Assembly: GCA_029560585.1 (NCBI GenBank)
Contig: JAKQKQ010000149.1
Coordinates: 1 to 64,000, forward strand
From: Verrucomicrobiota bacterium
Lineage (GTDB): Bacteria; Verrucomicrobiota; Verrucomicrobiia; JADLBR01
Length of the DNA stretch: 64,000 nt
Direction: 5' to 3'
Of this stretch, positions 8,287-19,469 are shown piece after piece. The position numbers and the translations under genes were made by a program. The notes beneath the pieces are model-generated. The model saw nothing but the letters and a program-made list of their open reading frames with translations. It did not search any database and was not told the origin of the DNA. Positions within the stretch are counted from its first letter, which is position 1, and each line of letters opens with the position of its first letter.

Positions 8287-8610
8287 ATGGCATGGATATA
8301 TCTGTTTCTCGCCGGCCTTTCTGAGGTCGGTTGGCCCGTGGGTCTGAAATTGGCGCAACAGAGTGCCGCGAGGACGACGGGCATTATTATGGCGGTGGGG
8401 TTCATGGCCGTCAGCGGTTTCTTCCTCTGGCTGGCGCAGAGGGAGATCCCGATCGGCACCTCCTATGCGGTGTGGACAGGAATTGGGGCGGCCGGCACAT
8501 TCTTTGTCGGCGTACATTTCTACGGCGACTGTGTGAACGCGGGCAGGTATCTGGGGGTCGCCCTGATCATTGCCGGCATCGCCACATTGAAACTCTCTCA
8601 TTCCCAGTGA
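8287..8610 (+). CDS. SMR-family exporter, guanidinium exporter (Gdx/SugE) type
   Basis: The product is 107 residues with four membrane helices. The substrate-binding Glu is residue 13 in GLSEVGWPVGLKLA, and the W-x-x-GLK segment that follows marks the Gdx/SugE branch rather than the drug-exporting EmrE branch, as does PIGTSYAVWTGIGAAG. Gdx proteins work as antiparallel dimers exchanging guanidinium for protons. The loop YGDCVNAGRY departs from the usual GE...R signature. No guanidine riboswitch was found in the leader. Start fixed by GAAGGAG at 8277. Confidence 0.88.
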   Translation: MAWIYLFLAGLSEVGWPVGLKLAQQSAARTTGIIMAVGFMAVSGFFLWLAQREIPIGTSYAVWTGIGAAGTFFVGVHFYGDCVNAGRYLGVALIIAGIATLKLSHSQ

Positions 8611-8646
8611 GAGCGTGTTCCCGGCGTTTCGAGGGGAGCCGCCTGG

Positions 8647-9840
8647 TCACGCCTTGCGCGTGAGGATCTCAACGGAGCGCGCGATATCTTCCTCGGTGGT
8701 GTAGAGGTGGGGTGAGAACCGGATCCACTCGGTCCCGTCGCGGGTCCATCGGAGGGAGGCGGTCACGCGATTTTCGGCGAGTGCGGCGAACAGCCGTTTC
8801 ATCTGCGCGCCAGGTTTTCGGAATGTCAGGATGCCGCCGCGGCAGTTCTCGGGGTCGGCGGCGAGGAATTCGAAGCCGGCATCGCGCAGGGAGGCGACGG
8901 CGAGTCGGCGCAACCGAAGGAGGTGTTCTTCGATTGCGTCGATGCCGACGGATGCCAGCAGTTCGAGGGAGGCGGTCATGCCGACGATGCCGAGCATGTT
9001 TCGGACGCCCGATTCATAGCGTGCGGCGCCCTCGATGGGTTCGATGGTTTTGGCGGCGATGAAGTGCGGCGAGCGGATATTGTCCGCACCGAGGATGGCG
9101 GGCCGGAGCCGGCCCTGGGCGCGTTCCTTCACGATGAGGATGCCGGCGGCCAGCGGGCCGAGCATCCATTTGTGGGAGTCGGCGGCGACGAAATCCGCCT
9201 CTTCCAGCGGGGTCCGCACGGCCCCGAGTGTCTGGATGCCATCGAGGGAGAAGAGCGCGCCGGCCGCGTGCGCGACGCGACCGATCGCGGTGACATCGAT
9301 GGGCTTGCCGCTGAGGAAGTGGGCGGAGGCGAGCGCGACCAGGCGGCAGCGGGGCGTCGCGGCCGCCGCCACCAGCTCCGGCGTAATCTCGCCCAGGCGT
9401 TCGGGTCGCAATGGCACCGGCCGGACGCCGGCGCGCTCTAGGTCGCGCCACGGGTAGACGTTGGCGGGGTAGTCATCGTCGTAGAAGACGACCTCATCGC
9501 CGGGGCGCCAGTCCAGGCCATTTGCGATGAGGCCGAGGCCCAGGCTCGTGGGGCCGAGGAGGGCGACCTCCGAGGGCAAGACCCCGAAGAGGCGCGCGGC
9601 CGCCTCGCGCGCCCGGTCGAGGCGGATGCGGAAATCGACCTCCTGGTGCATCAGGGCCGCGTTGCGCGCCTCAGCGATGATGGCATCGACGGCGGGTTGG
9701 GGCAGCGGGCTGACGCCCGCGTGCGCGAGGAAGACCTCGCGGTCCGTGATGGGGAACAGCCTGCGGCGCAGCCCGGCATTGCGGTGCAACGATTCGAGGG
9801 AAACGCCCTCGAATGGGGCGGTCTTGACGTCGGGTTTCAA
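8647..9840 (-). CDS. Class V aminotransferase-like PLP enzyme
   Basis: About 397 residues with the fold-type I layout. AADSHKWMLGPLAAGILIVK carries the PLP lysine, LDGIQTLGAV the PLP-ring Asp, and YESGVRNMLGI the late active-site Arg region. The closest named relatives are isopenicillin-N epimerase/cysteine desulfurase-like proteins. No Cys-bearing loop typical of a desulfurase was noticed, so an aminotransferase or lyase role is more likely. No clear ATG: TTG at 9840 begins just after the preceding gene's stop, while the ATG at 9903 lies inside that gene. Confidence 0.75.
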   Translation of the reverse strand: MKPDVKTAPFEGVSLESLHRNAGLRRRLFPITDREVFLAHAGVSPLPQPAVDAIIAEARNAALMHQEVDFRIRLDRAREAAARLFGVLPSEVALLGPTSLGLGLIANGLDWRPGDEVVFYDDDYPANVYPWRDLERAGVRPVPLRPERLGEITPELVAAAATPRCRLVALASAHFLSGKPIDVTAIGRVAHAAGALFSLDGIQTLGAVRTPLEEADFVAADSHKWMLGPLAAGILIVKERAQGRLRPAILGADNIRSPHFIAAKTIEPIEGAARYESGVRNMLGIVGMTASLELLASVGIDAIEEHLLRLRRLAVASLRDAGFEFLAADPENCRGGILTFRKPGAQMKRLFAALAENRVTASLRWTRDGTEWIRFSPHLYTTEEDIARSVEILTRKA

Positions 9841-9850
9841 GGCGAGGCGC

Positions 9851-11143
9851 CTACCACGAGATGAGTTGGATGGGGCCGGCGGTGATGGCCTCGGCCTCCT
9901 CAACGGCCAGCCAGCGCTCCTGAAATTCGGGTCCCCACGAATCCGAGATCGCGATTTCTTCGGTCTTCGGGTTATAGCCGATGATCATGCGCATGTGGCC
10001 ATTGTCGCGGGAGGGTTTCAGGCTCTTTGCCGCCTTGCGCGCCGCCTTCAGTTTTTCGCTCCACTCCGCCCAATCGGTGACCTTCTTGCGGTCCTCCGCC
10101 CGATATATCAGCTCCCGCTCGAACTTGAGATCCACCAGCACGCTCCACATCAACGGGAGGCCGTCGTCGATGTGCGCCGCGAGCTTCCGGATGTTGGGAC
10201 CTCCGGATACGGCCGCGAGCCTGCGGCCGTTGCGCTGCACGATGTCCTCGGCGTTGGCGGTCATCACGCCGACGATCGTCCCGCCGGCGAACTGGGTGCC
10301 GCCCGCCATGGCGAGCACGTACATGTCCGCGGGGATTCCCATGTAGCGGAGGAACCGCTCCCAGGTGGCGGGGACGCAGAAGCCCTTGGGCCCCTGGTCG
10401 ACCATGGGGATCTGGCCGACGACCACGTCGCCATTGGGGCGCTGCTCGACCCGCTGTTTGAGGATGGGGCGCAGGTCGGCATCCTTGACGCGCTGGGGTT
10501 TGCCCCCGCTGTCGGCCTCCGCGATGGGCATGATGCGGACGCCCACGTACTCGTCCTCGGGCGCGGCCAGCAGGATCGCGTGGCCCTTCCAGTCCCATCG
10601 GAGGACTTTCTCGCGGGTCGCCTTGCTCTGGCCAAACTTATCGCGCTGGGGTTGCCCCAGGCCCGCGGTCAGCGCCGCCTCGACCGTCTCCGCCTCGGCC
10701 TTCAGTTGCTTTGGGAAATCCTTGAGCGCCTTCTTGATCTTTTCCTGCATGGCCTCGCGCGCCTTCTTGTCCTGCACGAAGCTGTCCAGATCGCTGGTGA
10801 TAAAGGCGCCCGCGACATCGCCCTTGTTGAGGAACACGAGCGAGAAACGCGCGGGTTTTCCTTCCTCACCATAGAGCGCCAGCGAGAAGGGCCGGGCCCC
10901 GAGCATCTTCACGTCGGCGCCGGCATAGAGCCGATAGCTGCTGAGGGTCGTGGTCTTTGATTCCTTGGGCCACTTCAGGCGCTCGGCGACCGCATCGTCG
11001 GCGTCATCCCACAGGTTGTCGTCGGCCCAGATCGGCGCGCCGAAGATCGCGTTGAGTTTCTCGTAGCCTGGTTCCTCGGACCGCGCCGCGCCGGCCGCCA
11101 GTAGGACCAGGAGTGGAAGTGTGACCCTCGCCCTCATAGGCAT
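9851..11143 (-). CDS. Exported papain-like (C39-type) cysteine peptidase
   Basis: A 430-residue protein with a signal peptide (1-22). The N-terminal 230 residues are a separate, partly helical region. The C-terminal part has a papain-fold triad: DQGPKGFCVPATWERFLRYMG with Cys256, DNGHMRMIIGYN with His383, and ISDSWG with Asp401. The DQG-x-x-GFC spacing fits C39-like secreted peptidases of PVC bacteria. The substrate is unknown; no ABC exporter or bacteriocin-like precursor is adjacent, so leader processing is unlikely. ATG start; the 3' end runs into the aminotransferase gene. Confidence 0.75.
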   Translation of the reverse strand: MPMRARVTLPLLVLLAAGAARSEEPGYEKLNAIFGAPIWADDNLWDDADDAVAERLKWPKESKTTTLSSYRLYAGADVKMLGARPFSLALYGEEGKPARFSLVFLNKGDVAGAFITSDLDSFVQDKKAREAMQEKIKKALKDFPKQLKAEAETVEAALTAGLGQPQRDKFGQSKATREKVLRWDWKGHAILLAAPEDEYVGVRIMPIAEADSGGKPQRVKDADLRPILKQRVEQRPNGDVVVGQIPMVDQGPKGFCVPATWERFLRYMGIPADMYVLAMAGGTQFAGGTIVGVMTANAEDIVQRNGRRLAAVSGGPNIRKLAAHIDDGLPLMWSVLVDLKFERELIYRAEDRKKVTDWAEWSEKLKAARKAAKSLKPSRDNGHMRMIIGYNPKTEEIAISDSWGPEFQERWLAVEEAEAITAGPIQLISW

Positions 11144-11238
11144 CCATCCTGCCAGACGCCCGCGCCGTTTTCAATGCCTGTGAGCCGCATATCCCATGCG
11201 TGGGGTCCGGGCGTCATGGCGGGACGGGGCCAAAAGGT

Positions 11239-11270
11239 GGCGGGGCGCCGCCTTTTGGCGACGCCCCGCC
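11239..11270 (-). terminator. Hairpin terminator after RNase P RNA
   Basis: In the minus-strand RNA a 14-bp GC-rich stem (one G-U pair) closes an AAAA loop and is followed by ACCUUUUGG. It lies 5 nt beyond the predicted 3' end of rnpB and about 95 nt before the start of the protease gene, so it should separate the two. Confidence 0.75.
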
Positions 11271-11275
11271 ATTGG

Positions 11276-11688
11276 TCGCGAGGGCCGTAAGCCGGATTCT
11301 GTTCCGACGGCCCGGCTTTCGCCCGACCGCCGGGACGGCCATTTCTCTTCCCGCCTTGCGGCGAGACCCCGGTTTCCCGCAAGCGGGATTCCGGTGGTGC
11401 GACTAATACCCGGGGCATACGCGCGAGCCACGCAAGCCCCTGCTTTGTCTTGCACCGCGCGAGGTTTTTCGTGCCCCCGATGTCGCCATCGGAGCGGTGG
11501 GCTCTTACCCCGCCTTTTCACCCTTGGTCGCCCGAAGGCGGCCGGTATGTTTTCTGTGACACTGTCTGTCGCCGGGGGCTTTCGCCTCCGGCTCCCCACC
11601 TTTCGGTGGGCGCGCTGCTCTACGGTGTCCGGACTTTCCTCCCGCACCGCCCTCGCGGACGGCGCGAGCGGCCATCGCACCCTCGCGA
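11276..11688 (-). ncRNA. rnpB: RNase P RNA, bacterial type A
   Basis: The catalytic RNA of RNase P, which removes 5' leaders from tRNA precursors. Read on the minus strand it has the universal blocks in order: GAGGAAAGTCCGGAC near the 5' end, a cruciform region with AGACAGTGTCACAGAAA, GGGTAAGAGCCCACCG, and ACAGAATCCGGCTTA at the 3' end. The terminal stem P1 pairs TCGCGAGGG (5') with CCCTCGCGA (3'), which sets the ends. The length of about 413 nt is at the long side of normal. A long open frame running through this region from 11450 on the plus strand is not coding before 11825. Confidence 0.97.
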
Positions 11689-11693
11689 TTTAA

Positions 11694-11722
11694 CAAATAC
11701 CCCCGGGGAGACCTCCTGTCAA
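11694..11722 (-). promoter_or_regulatory. Sigma-70 promoter of rnpB
   Basis: On the minus strand: TTGACA (11717-11722), a 17-nt spacer and TATTTG (11694-11699). The predicted start, about 6-7 nt on, coincides with the 5' end of the P1 stem at 11688, so promoter and RNA model support each other. Confidence 0.85.
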
Positions 11723-11824
11723 AGTCTGGCCGACCGGCGTCGCAGTGGGAAAGGCGGCGGGGCCTTTGGCAACCGATCCGCATGGACGCCCGGCGGCGGT
11801 TTTGCTACGCCATCTACGTTCCTG

Positions 11825-14417
<2,593 letters not shown>

Positions 14418-14440
<23 letters not shown>

Positions 14441-15110
14441 GCCGGCCGAGCAACTCGATGACCTCGATGTCGCCGGGGTGGGTGACCTTGAGATTGGGTT
14501 CGGGACAAGACACGACCTTCACGCGGTGGCCGTAGTGCTCGGCCACGGCCGTGTCATCGGTCGCGAGCGCTCCCTCCTCGATCCAGCGGCGGTAGCAATC
14601 GACGATGAGGTCGCGGCGGAAGATCTGCGGGGTCTGGACGGCCATGAGCGTGTTCCGGGGCGGTGTTCGAACGACCCACTGGTCTGCGTCGATCTCCTTG
14701 ATGGTGTCGGTGACGGGCGCCCCGCAGACGGCGGAGCCAAACTCAAGGGCCGCGCAGGCCACGCGCCGAACGATTTCGACCGTCACCATGGGGCGCGCGG
14801 CGTCGTGGATCAATGCCAGGTCACAGCCCGCGCCCCCCGCCTGGAGCCCGCGCCATACGGAATCCTGGCGCTCCGCGCCGCCGGGGAGGATCTTCGCCAG
14901 CTTCGAGATGCCCTCGGCAATCGCGAGTGCCTCCAGACGGGAGCGGGCCTCCTCGCGGGTGACGACGATGACCTCGGCCACCTCGACGCATCCTTGAAGG
15001 GCGCGCAGGCAGTGGGCGATCACGGGACGACCGAGCAGGGGCAGCCAGAGTTTGTCGGTGCCCATGCGCCGGCTGCTGCCGGCGGCGACGACTATGGCAG
15101 AGATTTTCAT
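14418..15110 (-). CDS. ispD: 2-C-methyl-D-erythritol 4-phosphate cytidylyltransferase
   Basis: IspD joins CTP and MEP to CDP-ME in the non-mevalonate isoprenoid pathway. The 230-residue protein shows [17 protein letters not shown] (CTP-binding loop), [23 protein letters not shown], the TDTIKE segment and TPQIFRRD. Its ATG overlaps the mlaD stop, making it the last gene of the rplS-mla operon. It gives the precursor for the polyprenyl synthase at 46818. The 3' end overlaps the histidine kinase gene by 23 nt in convergent orientation. Confidence 0.96.
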
Positions 15111-16000
15111 CGGCGCTTGGAGCGTGAGTCGGGCGCGCGGTTCACCTGGGCGGGTTTCTGCTTCTGTTTCTCCTCGTCGGGATTGACCTCGCGATAGAAA
15201 AGCACGCCCTTCTCGCGGAGGCTGTGGACAAAGACGCGGATATCTTCGGCAATCTTGCGGTCTTTCGTGAGGGCGTGGAGGGCGCCCTGCCCGTTCTCGG
15301 CTTGCGAGAGGATGCGGTCGGCGCGGGCCAGCGCCGAGTTCAGGTTGGACATCGCGCCGTGCAGATCATCGCGGGCCTTATCCGTGAGGAATTCTGTGTT
15401 GATGCGCCCGACGGTGTTGTCGATGTGTCTTACCGACGAATTGAGGTTGGAGACGGTGCTGCGCACATCGGCCTGTGTTTCTGGGGTGAGGATGCCCTGG
15501 TCGATCTTGCTGATGGCCGAGTCGAGCTTTTCGCCGACCTGCTTCATTTGGCCCAGCACGGGTTCGATTTTGCTGGTGAGGTCGTCCAGGCTTGGCGAGC
15601 GGGCGCCATCGACCACGCTCCCCGGTTTGATCGGGGGCTTGTTGACGTCGGTGACCGGCTCGATCTCGACGCAGGGGTCCGCCAGCATGGCGGTCTGCTT
15701 GATGGTGAATTTCGAGCCCTCGCGCACGACCACGCCAGCCTGCAGGCCGATGCGGACCCGCGCGCGGCTGCGGTCCTCGTTGAATCCGGGCTCAGCCAGG
15801 ACTTTCCCGACCTCGACGCCGGCCATGCGCACCTTGGCATTTTTGATGATGCCGCTGGCCGACGGGAATTGCACGACGAGCTCATATTCTGTTCGGACGG
15901 CGGTTCCCGACTGCCCGAGTTTGAGGACGAGCAGCGCGGCCACGGCGATGCCGGCGAGCACGAACAGCCCGACGGTGATTTCGATTCCCTTGCGTTCCAT
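15107..16000 (-). CDS. mlaD: MlaD-type MCE-domain substrate-binding protein
   Basis: A 297-residue protein with an uncleaved N-terminal anchor (about 8-28), one MCE domain (about 38-120, with FPSASGIIKNAKVRMAGVEVGKV) and a long helical C-terminal region (about 130-260). MlaD hexamers hold phospholipid between the inner-membrane ABC complex and the periplasm. The C-terminal tail ends in a Lys/Arg/Gln-rich stretch. It follows mlaF by 20 nt; no mlaB, mlaC or mlaA is present here. Confidence 0.92.
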   Translation of the reverse strand: MERKGIEITVGLFVLAGIAVAALLVLKLGQSGTAVRTEYELVVQFPSASGIIKNAKVRMAGVEVGKVLAEPGFNEDRSRARVRIGLQAGVVVREGSKFTIKQTAMLADPCVEIEPVTDVNKPPIKPGSVVDGARSPSLDDLTSKIEPVLGQMKQVGEKLDSAISKIDQGILTPETQADVRSTVSNLNSSVRHIDNTVGRINTEFLTDKARDDLHGAMSNLNSALARADRILSQAENGQGALHALTKDRKIAEDIRVFVHSLREKGVLFYREVNPDEEKQKQKPAQVNRAPDSRSKRR

Positions 16001-16020
16001 AAGCTATGCCTCCAGTCCGT

Positions 16021-16779
16021 TCAAAGATCCGTCACATCCGCCGAGATGCCATTGACAAATTTGTGAATGATCGGGTCCGCGCTCTGGCGCATGTGGTCCG
16101 GCGTGTCGACCGTGTAGATCCTGCCCTCGTGGAGCATGGCGATGCGGTGCGCGATGGTGTAGGCGCTGTGCATGTCGTGGGTGACGACGATGCTGGTCAC
16201 GCCATAGCGCTCGCGCATCTTGACGATCAGCTGGTCGATGCTGTCGGCCATGATGGGGTCGAGGCCGGTGGTGGGCTCGTCGTACAGCACGACCTCCGGC
16301 TTCCGGATGATAGCGCGGGCGAACGCCACGCGCTTGCGCATGCCGCCGCTCAGTTCCCCGGGCATCTTCTTCTCGTGGCCGAGCATCCCGACGGCGTCCA
16401 GCGCCTCCCGCACCCGATCGGTGATCTCGGCGGCGGGGGTGCCCCTCTCTTCGCGGAGCGGGAATGCGAGGTTGGCCTCGACGGTGAGGGAATCGAAGAG
16501 CGCGCCCCCCTGGAATACGATGCCAATCTTCTTGCGGATGGGCACGAGCTCCACCTCGCTGAGGGGGACGACGTCCTGCCCATCGACCTCGATGCGGCCC
16601 GAGTCGGGCTTCATGAGGCCTATGAGGTGTTTCAGCAAGACGCTCTTGCCCCCGCCGCTGCGGCCGATGACCACGAGGCATTCGCCGCGGCGGATTTCGA
16701 GATCCACTCCCCGGAGCACCTGCTGGCGGCCCAGTCGCTTCTGCACGCCCGCGTAGCGGATGGCGATGTCGTCGTCCAT
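16021..16779 (-). CDS. mlaF: MlaF-type ABC transporter ATPase
   Basis: The 252-residue ATPase of the phospholipid/organic-solvent-resistance ABC transporter. Walker A is GRSGGGKS (about 39-46), the Q loop VFQGGALFDSLTV, the signature LSGGMRKRVAFARA, Walker B VVLYDEPTTGLDP and the H-loop His in VVTHDM. All catalytic residues are present. It starts 3 nt after mlaE. Confidence 0.95.
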   Translation of the reverse strand: MDDDIAIRYAGVQKRLGRQQVLRGVDLEIRRGECLVVIGRSGGGKSVLLKHLIGLMKPDSGRIEVDGQDVVPLSEVELVPIRKKIGIVFQGGALFDSLTVEANLAFPLREERGTPAAEITDRVREALDAVGMLGHEKKMPGELSGGMRKRVAFARAIIRKPEVVLYDEPTTGLDPIMADSIDQLIVKMRERYGVTSIVVTHDMHSAYTIAHRIAMLHEGRIYTVDTPDHMRQSADPIIHKFVNGISADVTDL

Positions 16780-16782
16780 GGC

Positions 16783-17574
16783 TCAGCCCAGCGCCGTGTT
16801 GAGGACCAGCGTGAAAAAGAAGTTCGAGATCAGCACGATGATGGACCCATAGACCGCGGCGTCGGTGGTGGCCCGGCCGACGCTTTCGGCACCAGCCTCC
16901 GCCAGGAGCCCCTTCTCGCAGGCCACGGTCGCGATGATGACGCCGAAGAAGACCGCCTTGATGAGGCCGACGAAGATATCCTGGGGCGCGACGTTATCCG
17001 CGATGTGCTGCCAGTAGTAAGTGCCATCGACGCCCATGAGTGGGACCGCCACGAGGTAGCCGGCGATCGTCCCGCAGCCGATGGCCATGCCGGTGAGCAG
17101 GGGCATCGAGACCGTGAGGGCGATGAAGCGCGGGACGATGAGGTACTCGATGGGGTACACGGCCAGGGCCCGGAGGGCGTCGATCTGCTCGGTGGTCTTC
17201 ATGGTGGCCAACTCGGCTGCCATGGACGACCCGACCCGGCCGGCTATCATGAGGGCGCTGAGCACCGGGCCCAATTCGCGGCACATGGCGAGGGTGGCCA
17301 CGATGCCGGTGGCGGAATCCATCTGGAGCCGGTGAAAGTGGAACTGGGTCTGGGCCGTGAATACGGCGCCGGTGAACAGTCCGGTGACGAGCACGACCAT
17401 CAGGGAGCGCACGCCGACGGAATAGAACTGCTGGATCATCAGCGACCAGCGGAGGCGGCGGGTGAATATGCAGCGCACGGTCTCCATGCCCAGCATGGTG
17501 AGTTCCCCGAGCTCACGCACGAGGCCGAGGGCCCCGCGCCCCAAAGCGGTAGGTATGAAGAATAGGGCCCGCAC
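16783..17574 (-). CDS. mlaE: MlaE-type ABC transporter permease
   Basis: A 263-residue permease of the MlaE/YrbE family with an N-terminal amphipathic region and about five membrane segments. Family segments GLFTGAVFTAQTQFHFHRL, LGPVLSALMIAGRVGSSMAAELATMKTTEQIDAL and GVDGTYYW are intact. It forms the membrane dimer of the MlaFEDB-type complex. It starts 6 nt after yraN; the coupling to yraN, rnhB and rplS is tight throughout. Confidence 0.94.
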   Translation of the reverse strand: MRALFFIPTALGRGALGLVRELGELTMLGMETVRCIFTRRLRWSLMIQQFYSVGVRSLMVVLVTGLFTGAVFTAQTQFHFHRLQMDSATGIVATLAMCRELGPVLSALMIAGRVGSSMAAELATMKTTEQIDALRALAVYPIEYLIVPRFIALTVSMPLLTGMAIGCGTIAGYLVAVPLMGVDGTYYWQHIADNVAPQDIFVGLIKAVFFGVIIATVACEKGLLAEAGAESVGRATTDAAVYGSIIVLISNFFFTLVLNTALG

Positions 17575-17580
17575 TCATCG

Positions 17581-18084
17581 TCAATATAGATAGGGTTTTG
17601 GCAGGTCAAACGCATTTGGGATGAGCCCGAAGCGTGGCGTTGCACCGGGCGCGAGGAAGACCTCGATGACGTCGAAGCGGAAACAGATCGGGGGATTACC
17701 GAGCAGACGGAGGTAGGCCAGGGCGGCCCGGCCGAGGCGGCGCTGTTTCTTGGTCGTGACAGCCTCGCCCGGCCCTCCGAAATCCTTGCGGCTGCGGGCC
17801 TTGACCTCGACGAACACGAGCACCCGGCCGTGGCGGCACACCAGGTCGATCTCGCCGCCGGCCGCGGCAAAACGCCGGGTCAGGACGCGATAGCCGCGCT
17901 GGCGAAGGAATCCGGCCGCGGCGCGCTCGCCAAATTCGCCGCGATCGCGGGCGTCATCCGAGGCCGGGCAGGGACGCCTGTGCCACGGGCGAAAAGCTTC
18001 TCCGATGCGCCGGGCAAGGGCCGATGCGCCGGAGCGCGTCCAGATGTTCGGCCGTGCCGTAGCCCTTGTTTCTGTCGAACCCAT
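17581..18084 (-). CDS. yraN: YraN/UPF0102-family nuclease-like protein
   Basis: The conserved UPF0102 fold starts at RGEFGERAAAGFLRQRGYRVL and continues with GGEIDLVCRHGRVLVFVEVKARS, the D-(x)n-EVK endonuclease-like core. YraN homologues are linked to Holliday-junction or competence-type DNA processing but are poorly characterised. The only in-frame ATG is at 18084, which makes the gene overlap the end of rnhB by about 130 nt. A shorter form starting near 17970 from a non-standard codon is equally possible. Order rplS-rnhB-yraN is conserved in many bacteria. Confidence 0.82.
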   Translation of the reverse strand: MGSTETRATARPNIWTRSGASALARRIGEAFRPWHRRPCPASDDARDRGEFGERAAAGFLRQRGYRVLTRRFAAAGGEIDLVCRHGRVLVFVEVKARSRKDFGGPGEAVTTKKQRRLGRAALAYLRLLGNPPICFRFDVIEVFLAPGATPRFGLIPNAFDLPKPYLY

Positions 18085-18577
18085 ATCCCGGGAATTCCCC
18101 GTTCATCCGCCGCATGAGGCGGTCCCGCGTCACCTTTGCAATGATGGAGGCGGCGGCGATGGAAAGCGAGCGCGCATCGCCGCGGACGATGGCGCGGTGC
18201 GGGAAGGCGAACTCCCGAAATGGCAGGCCATCGAGCAGCGCCAGGTCGGGCGGCGGGTCGAGTGCGGAGAGCGCGATCTCCATGGCGCGTCGGGTGGCCT
18301 GGAGGATGTTGATGCGGTCGATCTCTGGGGGGCCGATGACACCCACGGCCCACGACACTTCGGCCGAGCCGATCAGTGCCTCGTAGAGTGCCTCCCGCCG
18401 GGGCTCGGTCAGCTTCTTGGAATCATTCAGGCCCTGGACCGGCGGGATGCCGGGGAAGACGACCGCGGCCGCCACGACTGGACCCGCGAGGGGTCCGCGC
18501 CCGGCCTCGTCCACGCCGGCGATACAGTGATAGCCTTCCCTTCGCGCTTTGTTTTCGAACTCGAGGTCCGGTGGCAT
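17954..18577 (-). CDS. rnhB: Ribonuclease HII
   Basis: Removes RNA, including single ribonucleotides, from RNA-DNA duplexes. The 207-residue protein has GVDEAGRGPLAGPVVAAAVV with the first DE pair, LNDSKKL, ALLDG with the next active-site Asp and the late ASIIAKVTRDRLM segment with the last acidic residue, so the DEDD set is complete. It begins 37 nt after rplS. Confidence 0.96.
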   Translation of the reverse strand: MPPDLEFENKARREGYHCIAGVDEAGRGPLAGPVVAAAVVFPGIPPVQGLNDSKKLTEPRREALYEALIGSAEVSWAVGVIGPPEIDRINILQATRRAMEIALSALDPPPDLALLDGLPFREFAFPHRAIVRGDARSLSIAAASIIAKVTRDRLMRRMNGEFPGYGFDRNKGYGTAEHLDALRRIGPCPAHRRSFSPVAQASLPGLG

Positions 18578-18614
18578 GGTCGGCGCGGTGCGCCGCCGCG
18601 GCTCGCGGTGGGGC

Positions 18615-19025
18615 CTACTCGGCCTTCGGGCGCTTGGCCGCCTTGGCGACCTTGGCTGCCTTGCCGGCCGCCTGGGGCGCCTTGCGTTCCTTGACCATCA
18701 TCGCCGCCTTGCCCTTGCGGTCGCGGAGGTAATACAGCTTGGCGCGCCGGACGTGCCCCTGTCGAACGACCTGCACCTTCTCCACGCGAGGGGAGTGGAG
18801 CGGGAAGATCCTCTCCACGCCCTCCCCAAAGGAGATCCGTCGGACGGTGAACTTGGAATGGATGCCGCGGCCCTTCCGCGCAATGACGATGCCCTCGTAG
18901 ACCTGCACGCGATCCTTGTCGCCCTCGCGAACGCGGGTGTGAACCTTGACGGTGTCACCCACGTTGAACCGCGCGACTTCCTTCTTGAACTGCTCCGCTT
19001 CAATCTTGTCGACGATCGCATTCAT
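18615..19025 (-). CDS. rplS: 50S ribosomal protein L19
   Basis: A 136-residue L19. FNVGDTVKVHTRVREGDKDR, QVYEGIVIARKGRGIHSKFTVRRIS, GVERIFPLHSPRVEKV and VRRAKLYYLRDRKGKAA are all typical. The last 25 residues are an Ala/Lys-rich extension beyond the normal C-terminus. The start has a strong GGAGGATGG site, and a sigma-70 promoter lies about 60 nt upstream. First gene of a seven-gene run to ispD. Confidence 0.97.
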   Translation of the reverse strand: MNAIVDKIEAEQFKKEVARFNVGDTVKVHTRVREGDKDRVQVYEGIVIARKGRGIHSKFTVRRISFGEGVERIFPLHSPRVEKVQVVRQGHVRRAKLYYLRDRKGKAAMMVKERKAPQAAGKAAKVAKAAKRPKAE

Positions 19026-19087
19026 GATCCATCCTCCTGCGCGGCACCCAGGCCGCCGTAGCCTTCCCCGCAGAAAGCGGGCCGGAA

Positions 19088-19116
19088 AGTAAACGCCGGG
19101 ACGCGGCCGGAGTCAA
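19088..19116 (-). promoter_or_regulatory. Sigma-70 promoter of the rplS-mla-ispD operon
   Basis: On the minus strand TTGACT (19111-19116), a 17-nt spacer and TTTACT (19088-19093). The leader to the rplS ATG is about 55 nt and ends in a strong ribosome site. Confidence 0.7.
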
Positions 19117-19163
19117 GGGCCAACGGATAGGATTTCCTTCTGGCGGCCCTGCGGGGGGAACCG

Positions 19164-19365
19164 CCCCCCATCGCCTTCCGGGGGGCTGGCGGCGATGCCT
19201 GAACCGGTCCCACCACGGGAATCGCCTGGCAGAGGAGCCACACCGGGGGTCGGGGGGAACGCCGAGCACGCCTTGCTCGGGCCGGTGGCCTTTCCCGATC
19301 AGGGACTCAGGGAATCGGGAACCGGCGGCCCGCGTTTCTGCCTTCCTGAGTTCCGGATTGAAAAG
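19164..19365 (+). repeat. R4 repeat module plus R3-type edge, upstream of the AbrB/PIN pair
   Basis: The segment CCGGGGGGCTGGCGGCGATG... to CAGAGGAGCCACACCG (about 19164-19245) matches 21489-21572, and the end (GGCGGCCCGCGTTTCTGCC, CTGAGTTCCGGATTG, about 19330-19360) matches 21842-21866. The 440-nt gap between rplS and the toxin-antitoxin genes otherwise holds only the two opposed promoters; no gene was seen. Confidence 0.6.
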
Positions 19366-19434
19366 GGCCGATGGCTTTGCGGACAACCGATACCGCCGAG
19401 ACACGAAGAGCCAATTCCCCTCTCTGCCAGACAC

Positions 19435-19463
19435 TTGATTTCCTTACATGGAGCGCTTACATT
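19435..19463 (+). promoter_or_regulatory. Promoter of the AbrB/PIN toxin-antitoxin pair, with direct repeats
   Basis: TTGATT (19435-19440), a 17-nt spacer, TACATT (19458-19463); the GTG start follows 6 nt later, so the message is probably leaderless. Two TTACAT direct repeats (19444-19449 and 19457-19462), 13 nt apart, overlap the spacer and -10 box and are a natural candidate operator for the antitoxin. Confidence 0.6.
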
Positions 19464-19469
19464 TTCGCC

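Noticed and set aside
11450-11824. Long N-terminal extension of the histidine kinase
   Set aside because: The open frame runs antisense through RNase P RNA and its promoter. The residues there are Pro/Arg-rich with no family similarity, and ATG 11825 gives a proper membrane start.
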